A DNA stretch of 64,000 nucleotides from Methylotuvimicrobium sp018830325 (GCF_044788715.1 NZ_CP173170.1:4960001-5024000), one strand, 5' to 3'. Counted from the first letter of the stretch, positions 34,848 to 43,674 are shown. Notes: generated by a model from the letters alone, not told the origin. Numbers and translations are program-made.

Positions 34848-36373
34848 TTTTGCATCGGCGCCAGTACCTTGCCGGCGAGTTCGACGATAGCGAAGCGGTT
34901 CGAATCGCTTAATGATTCGTCCGACAACAGTTTTTGTCGTAGCGCTTCGGGCAGCTCCCGTGATGCATCGCGAACCGCGAGCTCCGCCTCGGGCATTCGG
35001 TCCAGCGGTACGGTATCGAACAATCCTTCTGTCAATGCCAGTAAAACCGCTATTTGTTCGGCTACCGAAAACGTTTCGAATTCCGGCTGTTTAAGGCAGG
35101 TGCGGATACGGCGACCGTGTTCGATCGTCTTGCGGGTATGTTCATCAAGACGGGTGCCGAAACGGGCAAAAGTTTCCAATTCTTCGAATTGCGCATAAGC
35201 CAGCTTCAGGTCGCCCGCAACCGAACGGTAGGCGGGGCGCTGTGCCTTGCCGCCCACCCGCGATACCGACTTGCCCACATCGATGGCCGGCAACACGCCT
35301 AATTCGAACAAGGCCGGCGACAAATAAATCTGGCCGTCGGTAATCGAGATCAGATTGGTCGGAATATAGGCGGCCAGATTCTGAGCTTCGGTTTCGATGA
35401 TCGGCAGCGCGGTCAATGAGCCGCCGCCGAGATCCTCATGCAAATGTGTCGCGCGCTCCAATAATCGGGAATGAATATAAAAAATATCGCCGGGGAAAGC
35501 TTCGCGTCCCGGCGGTCGGCGCAATAGTAATGACAGCTCGCGGTAAGCGCGGGCATGATTGGTTAAGTCGTCATAGACGATCAGAACGTCACGGCCTTGT
35601 TCCATGAAATATTCGGCTATGCTGGTCGCCGCATAAGGCGCGATATAGGCTAGACCGGATGGGCGGTGGCCGCCCGTGACCACGACCAGCGTATAATCCA
35701 TCGCGCCTTTTTCCTGTAAGGTGGCGATCACTTGAGACACGGCCGAAGCCCGTTGGCCGATCGCGCAATAAATACATAGGACATTTTGATCGCGCTGATT
35801 AAGTATCGTGTTGATCGCAATGGAGGTTTTGCCGATTTGCCGATCGCCCAGGATCAGTTCGCGCTGACCTCGGCCGATCGGGATCAAGGCGTCGATGACT
35901 TTAATGCCGGTTTGCAGCGGAACGGTCACCGGAGACCGGTCCATGATCGCAGGCGCTTCGCGCTCTATGGGACGGCGCTCGCTAAAATCGAGCGGTCCTT
36001 TTCCGTCCATGGCATGACCTAGCGGGTCGATCACGCGTCCAATGAGTCCTGTGCCCACCGGCACGTCCATCACCCGGCCAGTGCGTTCGACTTCATCGCC
36101 CGCCTGTAAATGCCAATAATCGCCGAGCAGCACGACGCCGGTCTCATCCTCTTCGACATTGAAGGCGATGCCGTATAAATCGTTCGGAAATCTGACCAAC
36201 TCTTCAAAACCCACGCCCGGCAAACCGGACACTTTGGCGATGCCGGTAGACACGGTTGTGACCGTGCCCACCTCTTGCAAGGTCATTTGCGGGCTAAAGG
36301 TTTCACGAGCCTGTTTGATATCCTCAAAAGCGCTTTTCAGAATGCTTGCTAGTTGTTCAGATGACATGAGCAT
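34844..36373 (-). CDS. atpA: N-ATPase alpha subunit
   Basis: The 509-aa protein has the alpha P-loop GDRQIGKTSIA, the segment LIPIGRGQRELI, and the C-terminal FARFGTRLDEHTRK of F1 alpha. It is the non-catalytic nucleotide-binding subunit. Two starts are possible, ATG 36373 or ATG 36367 (MSSEQL); the upstream gene ends at 36357, so the genes overlap by 17 or 11 bp. All other operon members also overlap or nearly touch, indicating one transcript. Confidence 0.93.
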   Translation of the reverse strand: MLMSSEQLASILKSAFEDIKQARETFSPQMTLQEVGTVTTVSTGIAKVSGLPGVGFEELVRFPNDLYGIAFNVEEDETGVVLLGDYWHLQAGDEVERTGRVMDVPVGTGLIGRVIDPLGHAMDGKGPLDFSERRPIEREAPAIMDRSPVTVPLQTGIKVIDALIPIGRGQRELILGDRQIGKTSIAINTILNQRDQNVLCIYCAIGQRASAVSQVIATLQEKGAMDYTLVVVTGGHRPSGLAYIAPYAATSIAEYFMEQGRDVLIVYDDLTNHARAYRELSLLLRRPPGREAFPGDIFYIHSRLLERATHLHEDLGGGSLTALPIIETEAQNLAAYIPTNLISITDGQIYLSPALFELGVLPAIDVGKSVSRVGGKAQRPAYRSVAGDLKLAYAQFEELETFARFGTRLDEHTRKTIEHGRRIRTCLKQPEFETFSVAEQIAVLLALTEGLFDTVPLDRMPEAELAVRDASRELPEALRQKLLSDESLSDSNRFAIVELAGKVLAPMQK

Positions 36374-37157
36374 CGGTTCCGGAATTGGTCTGAGATACGG
36401 TTTTAGCCGTTAGTGTCCGGCCTATACTGTTCTCAAACTCTTGCAGATAATCTGCGATGTTCCAGGATAGTTTCTGACCGTTCGAACTCAGTTCGATGCC
36501 GCTGATTTGATCGGCATCGACATCGAATTCAATCTCGGCATTCACCGAGAATACGTCGTTGACGGCTTGTTTGATCGCGCTTTGCTGTTCCGGCATCAGA
36601 GCGAAAACGCTACGGACCTGGATAGGACTCGATAACGCTTGGATTGCATCGCTAAGGCGATTTTTTTCGGAGTCGTCGAGCGTGTGCAGGCCTTGTAGGA
36701 AGACTTCGCAAATACGCTGCTCCAGGCTCACGGAAGCCAAATCGGCAAGCGTTTTGCGGCTGATGGCAAAAACTTCCTCCCGGGTAGTTCGCATGAGTTC
36801 CCGGTGTAGGCGGCTTTGCTCGTTTTTTAGCGCTTGCTGCCAGGCGGAACGAAGCTCATTGGATTCAGTTCTTGCCGCTTTAATCAACTTGTCGCGCTCA
36901 TAAGCCGCATCATCATGCGCTTGTTTCAAAATGCCTTCTCGTTGCCGCTCGAAACGTTCGATTTTTTCGACATACTCGATGCGTTCTCGTTCGGCAGCAG
37001 CCTTGATTTCACGGGCTTCCTCCAATTGCCTCGCTATTTTGGCTTCGCGGTCTTTCAGTGCCTGCATGATGGGCTTGTAAAGAAAACGTTTCAACAAGGC
37101 CATCAAAATCAGAAAATTGACCAGTTGCGCGAAGACGGTGAACCAGTCGATTAGCAT
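36357..37157 (-). CDS. atpF: N-ATPase b subunit with delta-like C-terminal domain
   Basis: The chosen start ATG 37157 gives 266 aa, longer than a usual b subunit. Residues 1-30 are one membrane helix (FAQLVNFLILMALLKRFLY). A long charged coiled coil follows, with REAKIARQLEEAREIKAAAE and similar repeats. The last 80 or so residues (RSVFALMPEQQSAIKQAVN and IELSSNGQKLSWNIADYL) resemble the C-terminal half of the delta/OSCP subunit. No separate delta gene exists in the operon, so b and delta seem fused, as known for N-ATPases. It ties the alpha/beta ring to the membrane. Confidence 0.88.
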   Translation of the reverse strand: MLIDWFTVFAQLVNFLILMALLKRFLYKPIMQALKDREAKIARQLEEAREIKAAAERERIEYVEKIERFERQREGILKQAHDDAAYERDKLIKAARTESNELRSAWQQALKNEQSRLHRELMRTTREEVFAISRKTLADLASVSLEQRICEVFLQGLHTLDDSEKNRLSDAIQALSSPIQVRSVFALMPEQQSAIKQAVNDVFSVNAEIEFDVDADQISGIELSSNGQKLSWNIADYLQEFENSIGRTLTAKTVSQTNSGTDAHVI

Positions 37158-37162
37158 GACAT

Positions 37163-37441
37163 TTATCCTGCTACTTGGGCTAAGGCATAATTCCAAAAAG
37201 GATTGGCGAAGATCAGAATCATCGACACGACAAAGCAATAAATCGCAGTCGATTCGACCATAGCCAAACCGACAAACAGCGTTCGCGTGATCGTCGCCGC
37301 GGCGTCGGGCTGTTGGGCCAATGCAGTCAGTGCCGATGCAAGAGCTCGCCCTTCGCCGAGCGCCGGACCGATACTGCCCAAGCCGATCGTGATCCCGGCA
37401 GTGACGATCGATGCAACGGCAATGAAAGCGGTAATATCCAT
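37163..37441 (-). CDS. atpE: N-ATPase c subunit (rotor, two-carboxylate sodium type)
   Basis: The 92-aa hairpin has two membrane helices joined by a polar loop (AQQPDAA). The outer helix carries the ion-binding motif MVESTAIY with Glu63, Ser64, Thr65 and Tyr68. The inner helix has GPALGEGRA with Glu30, at the position where the Ilyobacter/Propionigenium Na+ rotors carry Gln. The motif thus has two carboxylates together with the Ser/Thr/Tyr ligands, which in the known families means Na+ coupling. It starts five bp before atpF's start on the reading strand. Confidence 0.93.
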   Translation of the reverse strand: MDITAFIAVASIVTAGITIGLGSIGPALGEGRALASALTALAQQPDAAATITRTLFVGLAMVESTAIYCFVVSMILIFANPFWNYALAQVAG

Positions 37442-37571
37442 AATGACACCTCTAATTTTTAATAGTCGATTTTTAAGGTAAGCCTAGCGTGACTTTTGCA
37501 AAAGTATCCCGGCTAATTTGCCCCGTAAATGGTATGCGATGCGTGCCCTTCACGCTTACCCCCGCATATCA

Positions 37572-38240
37572 TCAATCATGACCGCGCGTGGCCGCGGCGA
37601 TATAAACCGTCGCCAGTATCGTAAAAATATAGGCTTGTACGATGCCGGTCAGTAGACCTAATGCATTCATGATAATCGGAAAAAACAAGGGCGTCACAAC
37701 CAATAATATTGCGACAATCATCGTACCGCTCATCATATTGCCGAACAGACGCACGGCCAATGCCAAGGTGCGGGATAATTCACCGATGATATTGAACGGC
37801 AACATAATTAGCGTCGGCTTCAGGTAGGACTTCAAGTATCCACCTAAGCCTTGTTTGGCAATACCGTAAAAAGGCACCGCGACAAATACAGCGATGGCCA
37901 ACGCAGCCGTAGTCGACAATGAACCGGTCGGCGGCTCATAGCCGGGGAAAATCGCAAACAGATTGGCGGTGACAATAAACAAAAATAATGTCCCCAGAAA
38001 CCCGAGATATTTTTCCGGCCGCTTCAGGCCGACTTCCTCGATTTGTTGATTCAGTGTGATGACGATGACTTCTAAAATACTCTGCCAGCGTTTGTGTTCG
38101 ATATCGTTCGTTAGATTTCGGGTGATCAGTATCGCGCCGACAACCAATATCAACATGATGACCCAAGTCGTCACGATTGTGCCGTTGAGTTTGATGAAAT
38201 CGTATTGCCAAAAAATGATTTGATCGGAGCTCAAGCGCAT
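37572..38240 (-). CDS. atpB: N-ATPase a subunit
   Basis: The 222-aa membrane protein has the conserved helix with the essential Arg (LSRTLALAVRLFGNMMSG, Arg164) and the entry text KRPEKYLGFLGTLFLFIVTANL. Five or so helices are visible. It forms the stator half channels for ions passing the c ring. A 130-bp gap separates it from atpE, the largest gap of the operon; it is AT-rich and has no ORF. Confidence 0.92.
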   Translation of the reverse strand: MRLSSDQIIFWQYDFIKLNGTIVTTWVIMLILVVGAILITRNLTNDIEHKRWQSILEVIVITLNQQIEEVGLKRPEKYLGFLGTLFLFIVTANLFAIFPGYEPPTGSLSTTAALAIAVFVAVPFYGIAKQGLGGYLKSYLKPTLIMLPFNIIGELSRTLALAVRLFGNMMSGTMIVAILLVVTPLFFPIIMNALGLLTGIVQAYIFTILATVYIAAATRGHD

Positions 38241-38244
38241 GCGT

Positions 38245-38529
38245 TTATTCCTCTGCCGGTTTGAAACGGGTCAATCTAATCACGATAAAACGGGCAACGA
38301 TAAATCCCAATAGACAAACCAAAAGCCGTTGCCAATGATCGGCGGCCAGCCAATAAAACCCGGTCAGCGTGACTCCGGTTCGAAGAAGTATACTGCTGAA
38401 AAACCAGAACCCGGGACGTTTTGACTGAAGACCTTTTTGTACGGTCCACCAAAGTCCTCCGAAAAAAAACATTCCCAGCAAGGTGCCGGCTCCGAAAGCC
38501 AGTGCCAACATCAGATTTTCAGTCATCAT
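38245..38529 (-). CDS. atpR: N-ATPase accessory subunit AtpR
   Basis: The 94-aa protein has three hydrophobic helices and conserved basic residues in the membrane region (RTGVTLTGFYWLA, FIVARFIVIRL). AtpR is known only from N-ATPase operons, always between atpQ and atpB, and is thought to help insert or assemble the c ring. The position here, after atpQ and before atpB, is exactly that. Confidence 0.85.
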   Translation of the reverse strand: MMTENLMLALAFGAGTLLGMFFFGGLWWTVQKGLQSKRPGFWFFSSILLRTGVTLTGFYWLAADHWQRLLVCLLGFIVARFIVIRLTRFKPAEE

Positions 38530-38857
38530 GTTTATCCTGCTTTTTATGGATTCGGATATCTTCGTTGGATACCCAGCGCCAGGCGTTCCAACACCCCAAC
38601 ATCAGCCCGCCAATCAATAACATCAAGGTCCAGGAATGAGGCCCCGGATACCGGTCATCCAGCCACAAGCCTAAAAATATTCCCAGCAATGCCGGCACCG
38701 CGACCGACCAGCCGATCAATCCGAACCAACCGAAGCCGAACCAGATCGTCTTATTCACTTGCCGTTGGGCTTCGAGTTTGCGTTCTGCTTTCGCACCGAC
38801 TTGACGGCTCAACGGCGAGTCGTCAGGTCGCTTTTTTTTATCGTTATGCTCAGCCAC
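38519..38857 (-). CDS. atpQ: N-ATPase accessory subunit AtpQ
   Basis: I chose the GTG at 38857, which overlaps the atpC stop and gives 112 aa. A longer frame to 39091 lies on top of atpC and lacks any relation to the family. The product has a charged N-terminus (RKLEAQRQVNK) and two membrane helices (WFGFGWFGLIGWSVAVPALL and TLMLLIGGLMLGCW) with LGLWLDDRYPG between them, the hallmark of the AtpI/AtpQ family. It is an assembly helper of the rotor. Confidence 0.85.
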   Translation of the reverse strand: MAEHNDKKKRPDDSPLSRQVGAKAERKLEAQRQVNKTIWFGFGWFGLIGWSVAVPALLGIFLGLWLDDRYPGPHSWTLMLLIGGLMLGCWNAWRWVSNEDIRIHKKQDKHDD

Positions 38858-39254
38858 GATGATACTCCATAAAGCGCCGGACAAAACCGCTTTCGAGTTT
38901 AGCCATGACCGACCGGACGCTTTTTTCGTGTTCGTCGAATTCCAAAAATTCGCGCTCCACAGCTTCGCGTAATCGATCCAGTTCGATACCACTGATTGCG
39001 TTACGCACCGAGACCAGCACCTCGGTTCCGGTCTTGACCAGAACGCCTTGATCGATGGCCAGATAAACCTCGTCAGCCGCCGCCGTTTCATAGGTTAAAA
39101 TGCCCGGAGCCAAGGCTGCCGCGCAATCCAGGCGGTTCGGCAGTATACCGAACGAACCCTGATAGGTCTCGGCAACGATCCGAGTGACGTCCTCGTGCTC
39201 GGCGAATACCCGGAAAGGCAACAAGATTTTAAGACGTATCGATGACGAGTTCAT
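38850..39254 (-). CDS. atpC: N-ATPase epsilon subunit
   Basis: The 134-aa protein starts at ATG 39254 behind GAGG; an in-frame start at 39281 would run into atpD. The N-terminal beta domain has RLKILLPFRVFAEHEDVTRIV and the segment GSFGILPNRLDCAAALAPGILTY. It ends with two helices. It is the short rotor subunit that couples ring and stalk. The gap to atpD is 7 bp. Confidence 0.9.
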   Translation of the reverse strand: MNSSSIRLKILLPFRVFAEHEDVTRIVAETYQGSFGILPNRLDCAAALAPGILTYETAAADEVYLAIDQGVLVKTGTEVLVSVRNAISGIELDRLREAVEREFLEFDEHEKSVRSVMAKLESGFVRRFMEYHRG

Positions 39255-39261
39255 AGTGGCC

Positions 39262-40647
39262 TCACTTTTTGGCTTCGTCAATCGAACCGATCATATAAAG
39301 ACCGCTTTCGGGATAATCCTTGAATTCATCGTTGAGAATGCACTCGCAACCGTTCAGCGCGTCGTTGCGGCTAACGAGCTTGCCGTTCAGGCCGGTGAAT
39401 TGCTCGGTCGTGAAAAACGGCTGCGTCAAAAAACGCTCCAAACGGCGGGCGCGATAGACGATATTTCGATCTTCCCGAGAGAGCTGTTCGAGTCCCAACA
39501 TCGCGATGATGTCTTTCAAATCTTCGTATTGAGCCAGCGTGCTTCTGACCTCCTGTGCGATTCGATAATGCCGTTCGCCCACGATACGCGGTGTCGCCAT
39601 CTTGGAGTTGGATTGCAGTGGATCGATCGCAGGAAAGAGCCCCTCGCTCGCCCGTTTGCGAGACAACACGATAGAGGCCGACAAATGAGAAAAGGTATGA
39701 ACCGCGGCGGGGTCGGTAAAGTCGTCGGCCGGAACATAGACCGCCTGTATCGATGTGATCGCGCCGGTATCGGTATTGGCGATGCGTTCCTGCAACTGCG
39801 AAAGTTCGGTGCCCATCGTCGATTGATAACCTAAACGAGAAGGCATTTGTCCCATGAGCCCGGAAACTTCGGAGCCGGCCTGAATGAAGCGGAAAATATT
39901 GTCAATCAGCAGCAAGACATCCCGGCGTTCATCATCGCGGAAATATTCGGCCATCGTCAACGCGGCATTACCGACCCGAAACCGGCTTCCCGGCAATTCG
40001 TTCATTTGTCCGAATACCATGACCATGTTCGGCAGCACCCCGGCGGTTTTCATTTCCCGGAACAACTCTTCACCTTCCCTGCAGCGTTCGCCGATACCGC
40101 AAAACAGACTCACGCCCTCGTGTTGCCCGACCATGTTGTGAATCATCTCGGTCAGTAAAACCGTCTTGCCGACTCCGGCGCCACCGAATAATCCCGCCTT
40201 GCCGCCTCTTTCCAAAGGCGCCAATACATCGATGATCTTGATGCCGGTCTCGAACAGCTCCGATTTTGTCGAAAGACGCGCCAGCGGAGGAGGCGTTTGA
40301 TGAACCGATCGCCATTCGATGTCGGAAGGCATCGGCAAGCGATCGATGGGGCGACCGAACACATCGAACATACGCGACAGAATGTTCTTGCCGACCGGCG
40401 CTTTTAACGGGCCGCCTGAATTTTCGACCGGCATGCCCCGGGCCAATCCTTGCGTTGGCGTCAATGCGATGCCGCGAACCCGTGCATCGTCGAGCTGTGT
40501 CAACACCTCGATGATGACACGGCGATCATCACCGGCATACAGAATCGTATGAATAGGCGGCAAACAACGATCGAATTGGATATCGATCACGCTGCCGGTG
40601 ATCGAAACGACTGATCCGGCTTGTTTAAGGCTCGTTTCATCATTCAT
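39262..40647 (-). CDS. atpD: N-ATPase beta subunit (catalytic)
   Basis: The 461-aa protein has the catalytic P-loop FGGAGVGKTVLL, the segment GIGERCREGEELF, LLIDNIFRFIQAGSEVSG and VYVPADDFTDPA, all typical of F1 beta. It is the first gene of the operon, so the promoter should be in the gap upstream of 40647. The order D-C-Q-R-B-E-F-A-G is diagnostic of N-ATPases rather than of the housekeeping ATP synthase operon, which must be elsewhere in the genome. Confidence 0.95.
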   Translation of the reverse strand: MNDETSLKQAGSVVSITGSVIDIQFDRCLPPIHTILYAGDDRRVIIEVLTQLDDARVRGIALTPTQGLARGMPVENSGGPLKAPVGKNILSRMFDVFGRPIDRLPMPSDIEWRSVHQTPPPLARLSTKSELFETGIKIIDVLAPLERGGKAGLFGGAGVGKTVLLTEMIHNMVGQHEGVSLFCGIGERCREGEELFREMKTAGVLPNMVMVFGQMNELPGSRFRVGNAALTMAEYFRDDERRDVLLLIDNIFRFIQAGSEVSGLMGQMPSRLGYQSTMGTELSQLQERIANTDTGAITSIQAVYVPADDFTDPAAVHTFSHLSASIVLSRKRASEGLFPAIDPLQSNSKMATPRIVGERHYRIAQEVRSTLAQYEDLKDIIAMLGLEQLSREDRNIVYRARRLERFLTQPFFTTEQFTGLNGKLVSRNDALNGCECILNDEFKDYPESGLYMIGSIDEAKK

Positions 40648-41090
40648 ATTTGCCGCCTGCGTCGAGCTATTTAATGCAGTATTGTATCTGTCGTGCCTTT
40701 GGGTCCGATCGACTTACCTTATAGAGGCTAGGTTCGCGTTAAAATAGTTGAAGTTAATACTACACCAATAGATGAAGTTAATACTACACCAATCTCGAAA
40801 CTTGAAGACTGTAGGGTACACTGTGCATACCACAGCAGTACCATCCGTAGTTTAACGTGCCCTCATGTGTTGCATTGTGCCGACATTAGGTACGCGCAGC
40901 GTACCCTACACTACACTTCACTTTGGATTTATAAGTGCTTCCGGTAGTGGTGGGTGTTTTCAACTATTAACGGACACATGGCCTTAATAGATAGATATTG
41001 CAAGAACAACATTTTGTATGCATTCCCACGCTGGAGCGGTGGTAACGAGGAAATAGTCGGGCATTTGCTATACTGAGGGCCGTCAATATA
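40648..41090. other. upstream region of the ATPase operon with repeats
   Basis: No gene is seen. Two 21-bp direct repeats are at 40749-40793. A palindrome of the GGTACGCGCAGCGTACC type is at about 40890, and a fragment of the GCATTCCCACGCTGGAGCGG repeat is near 41020. The promoter of atpD is expected here, but I see no clear -35/-10. Confidence 0.55.
40749..40793. repeat. two 21-bp direct repeats upstream of the ATPase operon
   Basis: TGAAGTTAATACTACACC followed by AAT occurs twice, at 40749-40769 and 40773-40793, separated by 3 bp. It lies about 100 bp before atpD and could be a regulator site. Confidence 0.6.
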
Positions 41091-41250
41091 TATACCTTTC
41101 GCATTTCAAACTTCGGCAGTACCTTAGGAGGCGCCGGGGTGCTCGACAAAGGCTTTGCCAGCATGGAGCTGGCATAGAGCTTACATGGACGTATTCACGG
41201 CGTCCTTTGACGGGCACCCCGGCGCCGAATTTTGATCTCCGATGGGTATA
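41091..41250. repeat. family A element (copy 3), without the palindrome
   Basis: This 160-bp copy begins TATACCTTTCGCATTTC and ends GATGGGTATA. In the middle it has GACGTATTCACGGCGTCC, the undisturbed insertion site of the 65-bp palindrome. It shows what the element looks like before the palindrome enters. Confidence 0.8.
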
Positions 41251-41262
41251 AATGAAGCCGGG

Positions 41263-42744
41263 CTAGGACAAATTAGCATGCTTTTCTTCAACCATCTCGC
41301 TGATCAAAGCCATCACTTCAGCGCTGGCATCTTCCGACTGTTGCATGTCGTTTATTATGTTATCGATGATCGCCTTGTTGCTTTGCCAGTTGTTTCGAGA
41401 ATATTCATAGGCGCGTCGCGTGAATTTATGCACGTCTTCATGAGGCTTATTCAGCCTGACATAGGCTTGCGTGGACCTAAATTGCTCATGCCCAAGTCCT
41501 TCGAAATACCATTTGCCAAGTCTGCAATGCTGATGATCGATATCGATCGCATCGGCTTGCGGACAACGCTTTAAGTTTTCGATCGCAATATAGCCATTCT
41601 GTTTATAAACGATATGATCGACTTTGGTTAATAGTGCGAAGGTTTTATCCTTGGCATAACTAATATAGCCGACCGATGCTTTTGCCGAAACTGAAAGGTC
41701 GGCAAACTGATTCCTAAATTCGTCGACTTTTTCCATGATTTCTTGGGAAAGTTCGGCGGATGCCTCTGCTTCGGCATGCATTTGATTGACGCGCTTATTG
41801 AAGGAATTGAGTGTTTTAGTGACCTCCAGCGCCGCATTCTTAGTGTGATCGGACAAGTTTTTGACTTCTTCCGCGACGACCGCGAAACCTCGCCCGTACT
41901 CGCCGGCTCGAGCCGCTTCGATCGAGGCGTTGAGCGCCAACAGATTGGTTTGGTCGGCGATACCGGTTATCATCGATAAGGATTCGGTTACTTTTTTACT
42001 GTCATCAATTAGTGCGGTGATGACATCGGTAACCGAATGAATATTGTCATTGATATTGATTAACGAATGGCTAATCGTATTAACCGACGACAAGCTATTT
42101 TCGGCGTTATTCCCTGTTTTGATCGCTATGCCTTCAACCTTATGCATTTGTTCGGTAATGCTCAGCAGGTCTTCCTGATTGGATTTGAGATTATCGAGTA
42201 AATTCGAGGTGTTCAGCATGTGCAGTCCGGCGGATAGGCGATTTTTCGTGATCATCGTTTCATTATCGCTCATGACTCGCAATGCTTTATTGACAGATTT
42301 CGCAGACGATTTAAGTAATCCGGGAAAGCCGTCCGCTAGAGCATAACGGCTATGATTGCCTTTGGCCGCTTGATCGAAACAAGTCGTGATTTCTTTGAAA
42401 TAAGACTCCATGATGTCGAGCATTTCGTTCAATTCCCAGGCGATTTTGCCGAGCTCGCCCATTCCCTTGGTTCCGGTGATACGGTGGTAAAGTTCGCCGT
42501 CATTGGTTCTTATTAATACATCTTGGATGATGGCAATAATACCCAAATATTTTTTTGTCTCTGCGAGTGCATAAAACGCAATGACAGTCAGTCCAAGGTT
42601 AAAAAGTAGAATTAGCCATGAAAAGCCGCTGATAAAAGTCGCGTAAAAAAAATTGATCGCAGCGAGTAAAACAATACCGGCTACGGCATAATTGACCTTG
42701 GCTTTGAGATAGGGAATATCGGCACTGGTGTGGCGGCTCATCAT
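41263..42744 (-). CDS. chemoreceptor with C-terminal CZB zinc-binding domain
   Basis: The 493-aa protein has two hydrophobic segments near the N-terminus, then the signalling hairpin DQTNLLALNASIEAARAGE and YGRGFAVVAEEVKNLSDH. After it comes a CZB domain: IDHQHCRLGKWYFEG and LNKPHEDVHK, with the Cys/His zinc ligands. CZB domains regulate chemoreceptors in response to zinc or oxidants. The start overlaps the stop of the PAS gene upstream (TAATG), so the two are translationally coupled. Confidence 0.93.
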   Translation of the reverse strand: MMSRHTSADIPYLKAKVNYAVAGIVLLAAINFFYATFISGFSWLILLFNLGLTVIAFYALAETKKYLGIIAIIQDVLIRTNDGELYHRITGTKGMGELGKIAWELNEMLDIMESYFKEITTCFDQAAKGNHSRYALADGFPGLLKSSAKSVNKALRVMSDNETMITKNRLSAGLHMLNTSNLLDNLKSNQEDLLSITEQMHKVEGIAIKTGNNAENSLSSVNTISHSLININDNIHSVTDVITALIDDSKKVTESLSMITGIADQTNLLALNASIEAARAGEYGRGFAVVAEEVKNLSDHTKNAALEVTKTLNSFNKRVNQMHAEAEASAELSQEIMEKVDEFRNQFADLSVSAKASVGYISYAKDKTFALLTKVDHIVYKQNGYIAIENLKRCPQADAIDIDHQHCRLGKWYFEGLGHEQFRSTQAYVRLNKPHEDVHKFTRRAYEYSRNNWQSNKAIIDNIINDMQQSEDASAEVMALISEMVEEKHANLS

Positions 42745-43283
42745 TAAACTCCATTCGGTTTATAAAGCCCCAGAACGAGACTGTCATAATTTTTGGCGCC
42801 GGTCTGCGCGACGATATCGAATAAATAAGCCAACGATTTATCCGGAGCTTCTTTTGCGGAACAGTTTTTTTCTATCGCCAGCATTTCCCGATAAATCGGC
42901 ACTAAAACATCCAATGCCGATGTCGGCGGTTTGCGCCTAACCGAATAATAACCCTGTAATTTGCCGTCTTTGTCGTAGTCCGGCGTAATATTTGCGAAAA
43001 CCCAATAAAACCCTCCGTCGGAACACAGGTTTTTGGCAAAACCGAAAAATTCGTTTCCGGACTTTAGGGTCTCCCACATAAACCGAAATACGCCGCGCGG
43101 CATTTCGGGATGCCGAATAATGTTGTGCTGCACGCCGAGTAACTCGGACTCTGCATATCCGGCGATTTCCATGAAAATACGGTTAGCGTAGGTGATCTTG
43201 CCGATAATATCGGTTTTCGAAACAATAAAGTCGTTATCGCCCAGTTTCTTTTCGTTATTATTCGGGATAATATTTTTTTTCAT
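42744..43283 (-). CDS. stand-alone Aer-type PAS sensor protein
   Basis: The 179-aa protein has a PAS domain like that of the chemoreceptor at 20979: ITYANRIFMEIAGYAESELLG and HNIIRHPEMPRGVFRFMW, then YWVFANITPDYDKDGKLQGYYSVRR. No membrane helix or signalling helix follows. It is coupled to the CZB chemoreceptor by a 1-bp overlap. The two together look like an Aer receptor split into sensor and signalling parts. Confidence 0.9.
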   Translation of the reverse strand: MKKNIIPNNNEKKLGDNDFIVSKTDIIGKITYANRIFMEIAGYAESELLGVQHNIIRHPEMPRGVFRFMWETLKSGNEFFGFAKNLCSDGGFYWVFANITPDYDKDGKLQGYYSVRRKPPTSALDVLVPIYREMLAIEKNCSAKEAPDKSLAYLFDIVAQTGAKNYDSLVLGLYKPNGV

Positions 43284-43674
43284 CGTTGTGATGCGCCTTA
43301 TAAGGTTCGATACATTTTTAGCAAAAGTCTATGCCATAAATTCTAGCTGTTGTAAAAAATATCGCCACCAACTTAATATTTTCCTCGCTACCACTGATCC
43401 AAAGCGGGAGTGCATACCGATCTCGCCTCGGTAACCAAGTTATGGGGCTTGACTTTCTTATGACAGGGTACGCTGCGCGTACCTCCATACGCTTAAATAC
43501 TGAATCCCTGCCGGATCAAACCATAAGTGCTTGCGTTAGCATTAGTGAGGTTGTCATGGTACGCATAACGTACCCCACAAAGCTATTTCGAGAAGTTATT
43601 TCATGCTAGTTCCTAAGTAACGTTCATGAAGGCCTAGCCATCGCACCGGCAAATGAAAGTGCGAGGGGCAGCTG
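43284..43674. other. gene-free stretch with repeats
   Basis: It contains a reversed fragment of the dispersed repeat found at 30561 and 61351 (GGGAGTGCATACCGATC near 43408). It also contains palindromes GGTACGCTGCGCGTACC (about 43466) and GGTACGCATAACGTACC (about 43558). No gene is supported. Confidence 0.5.
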
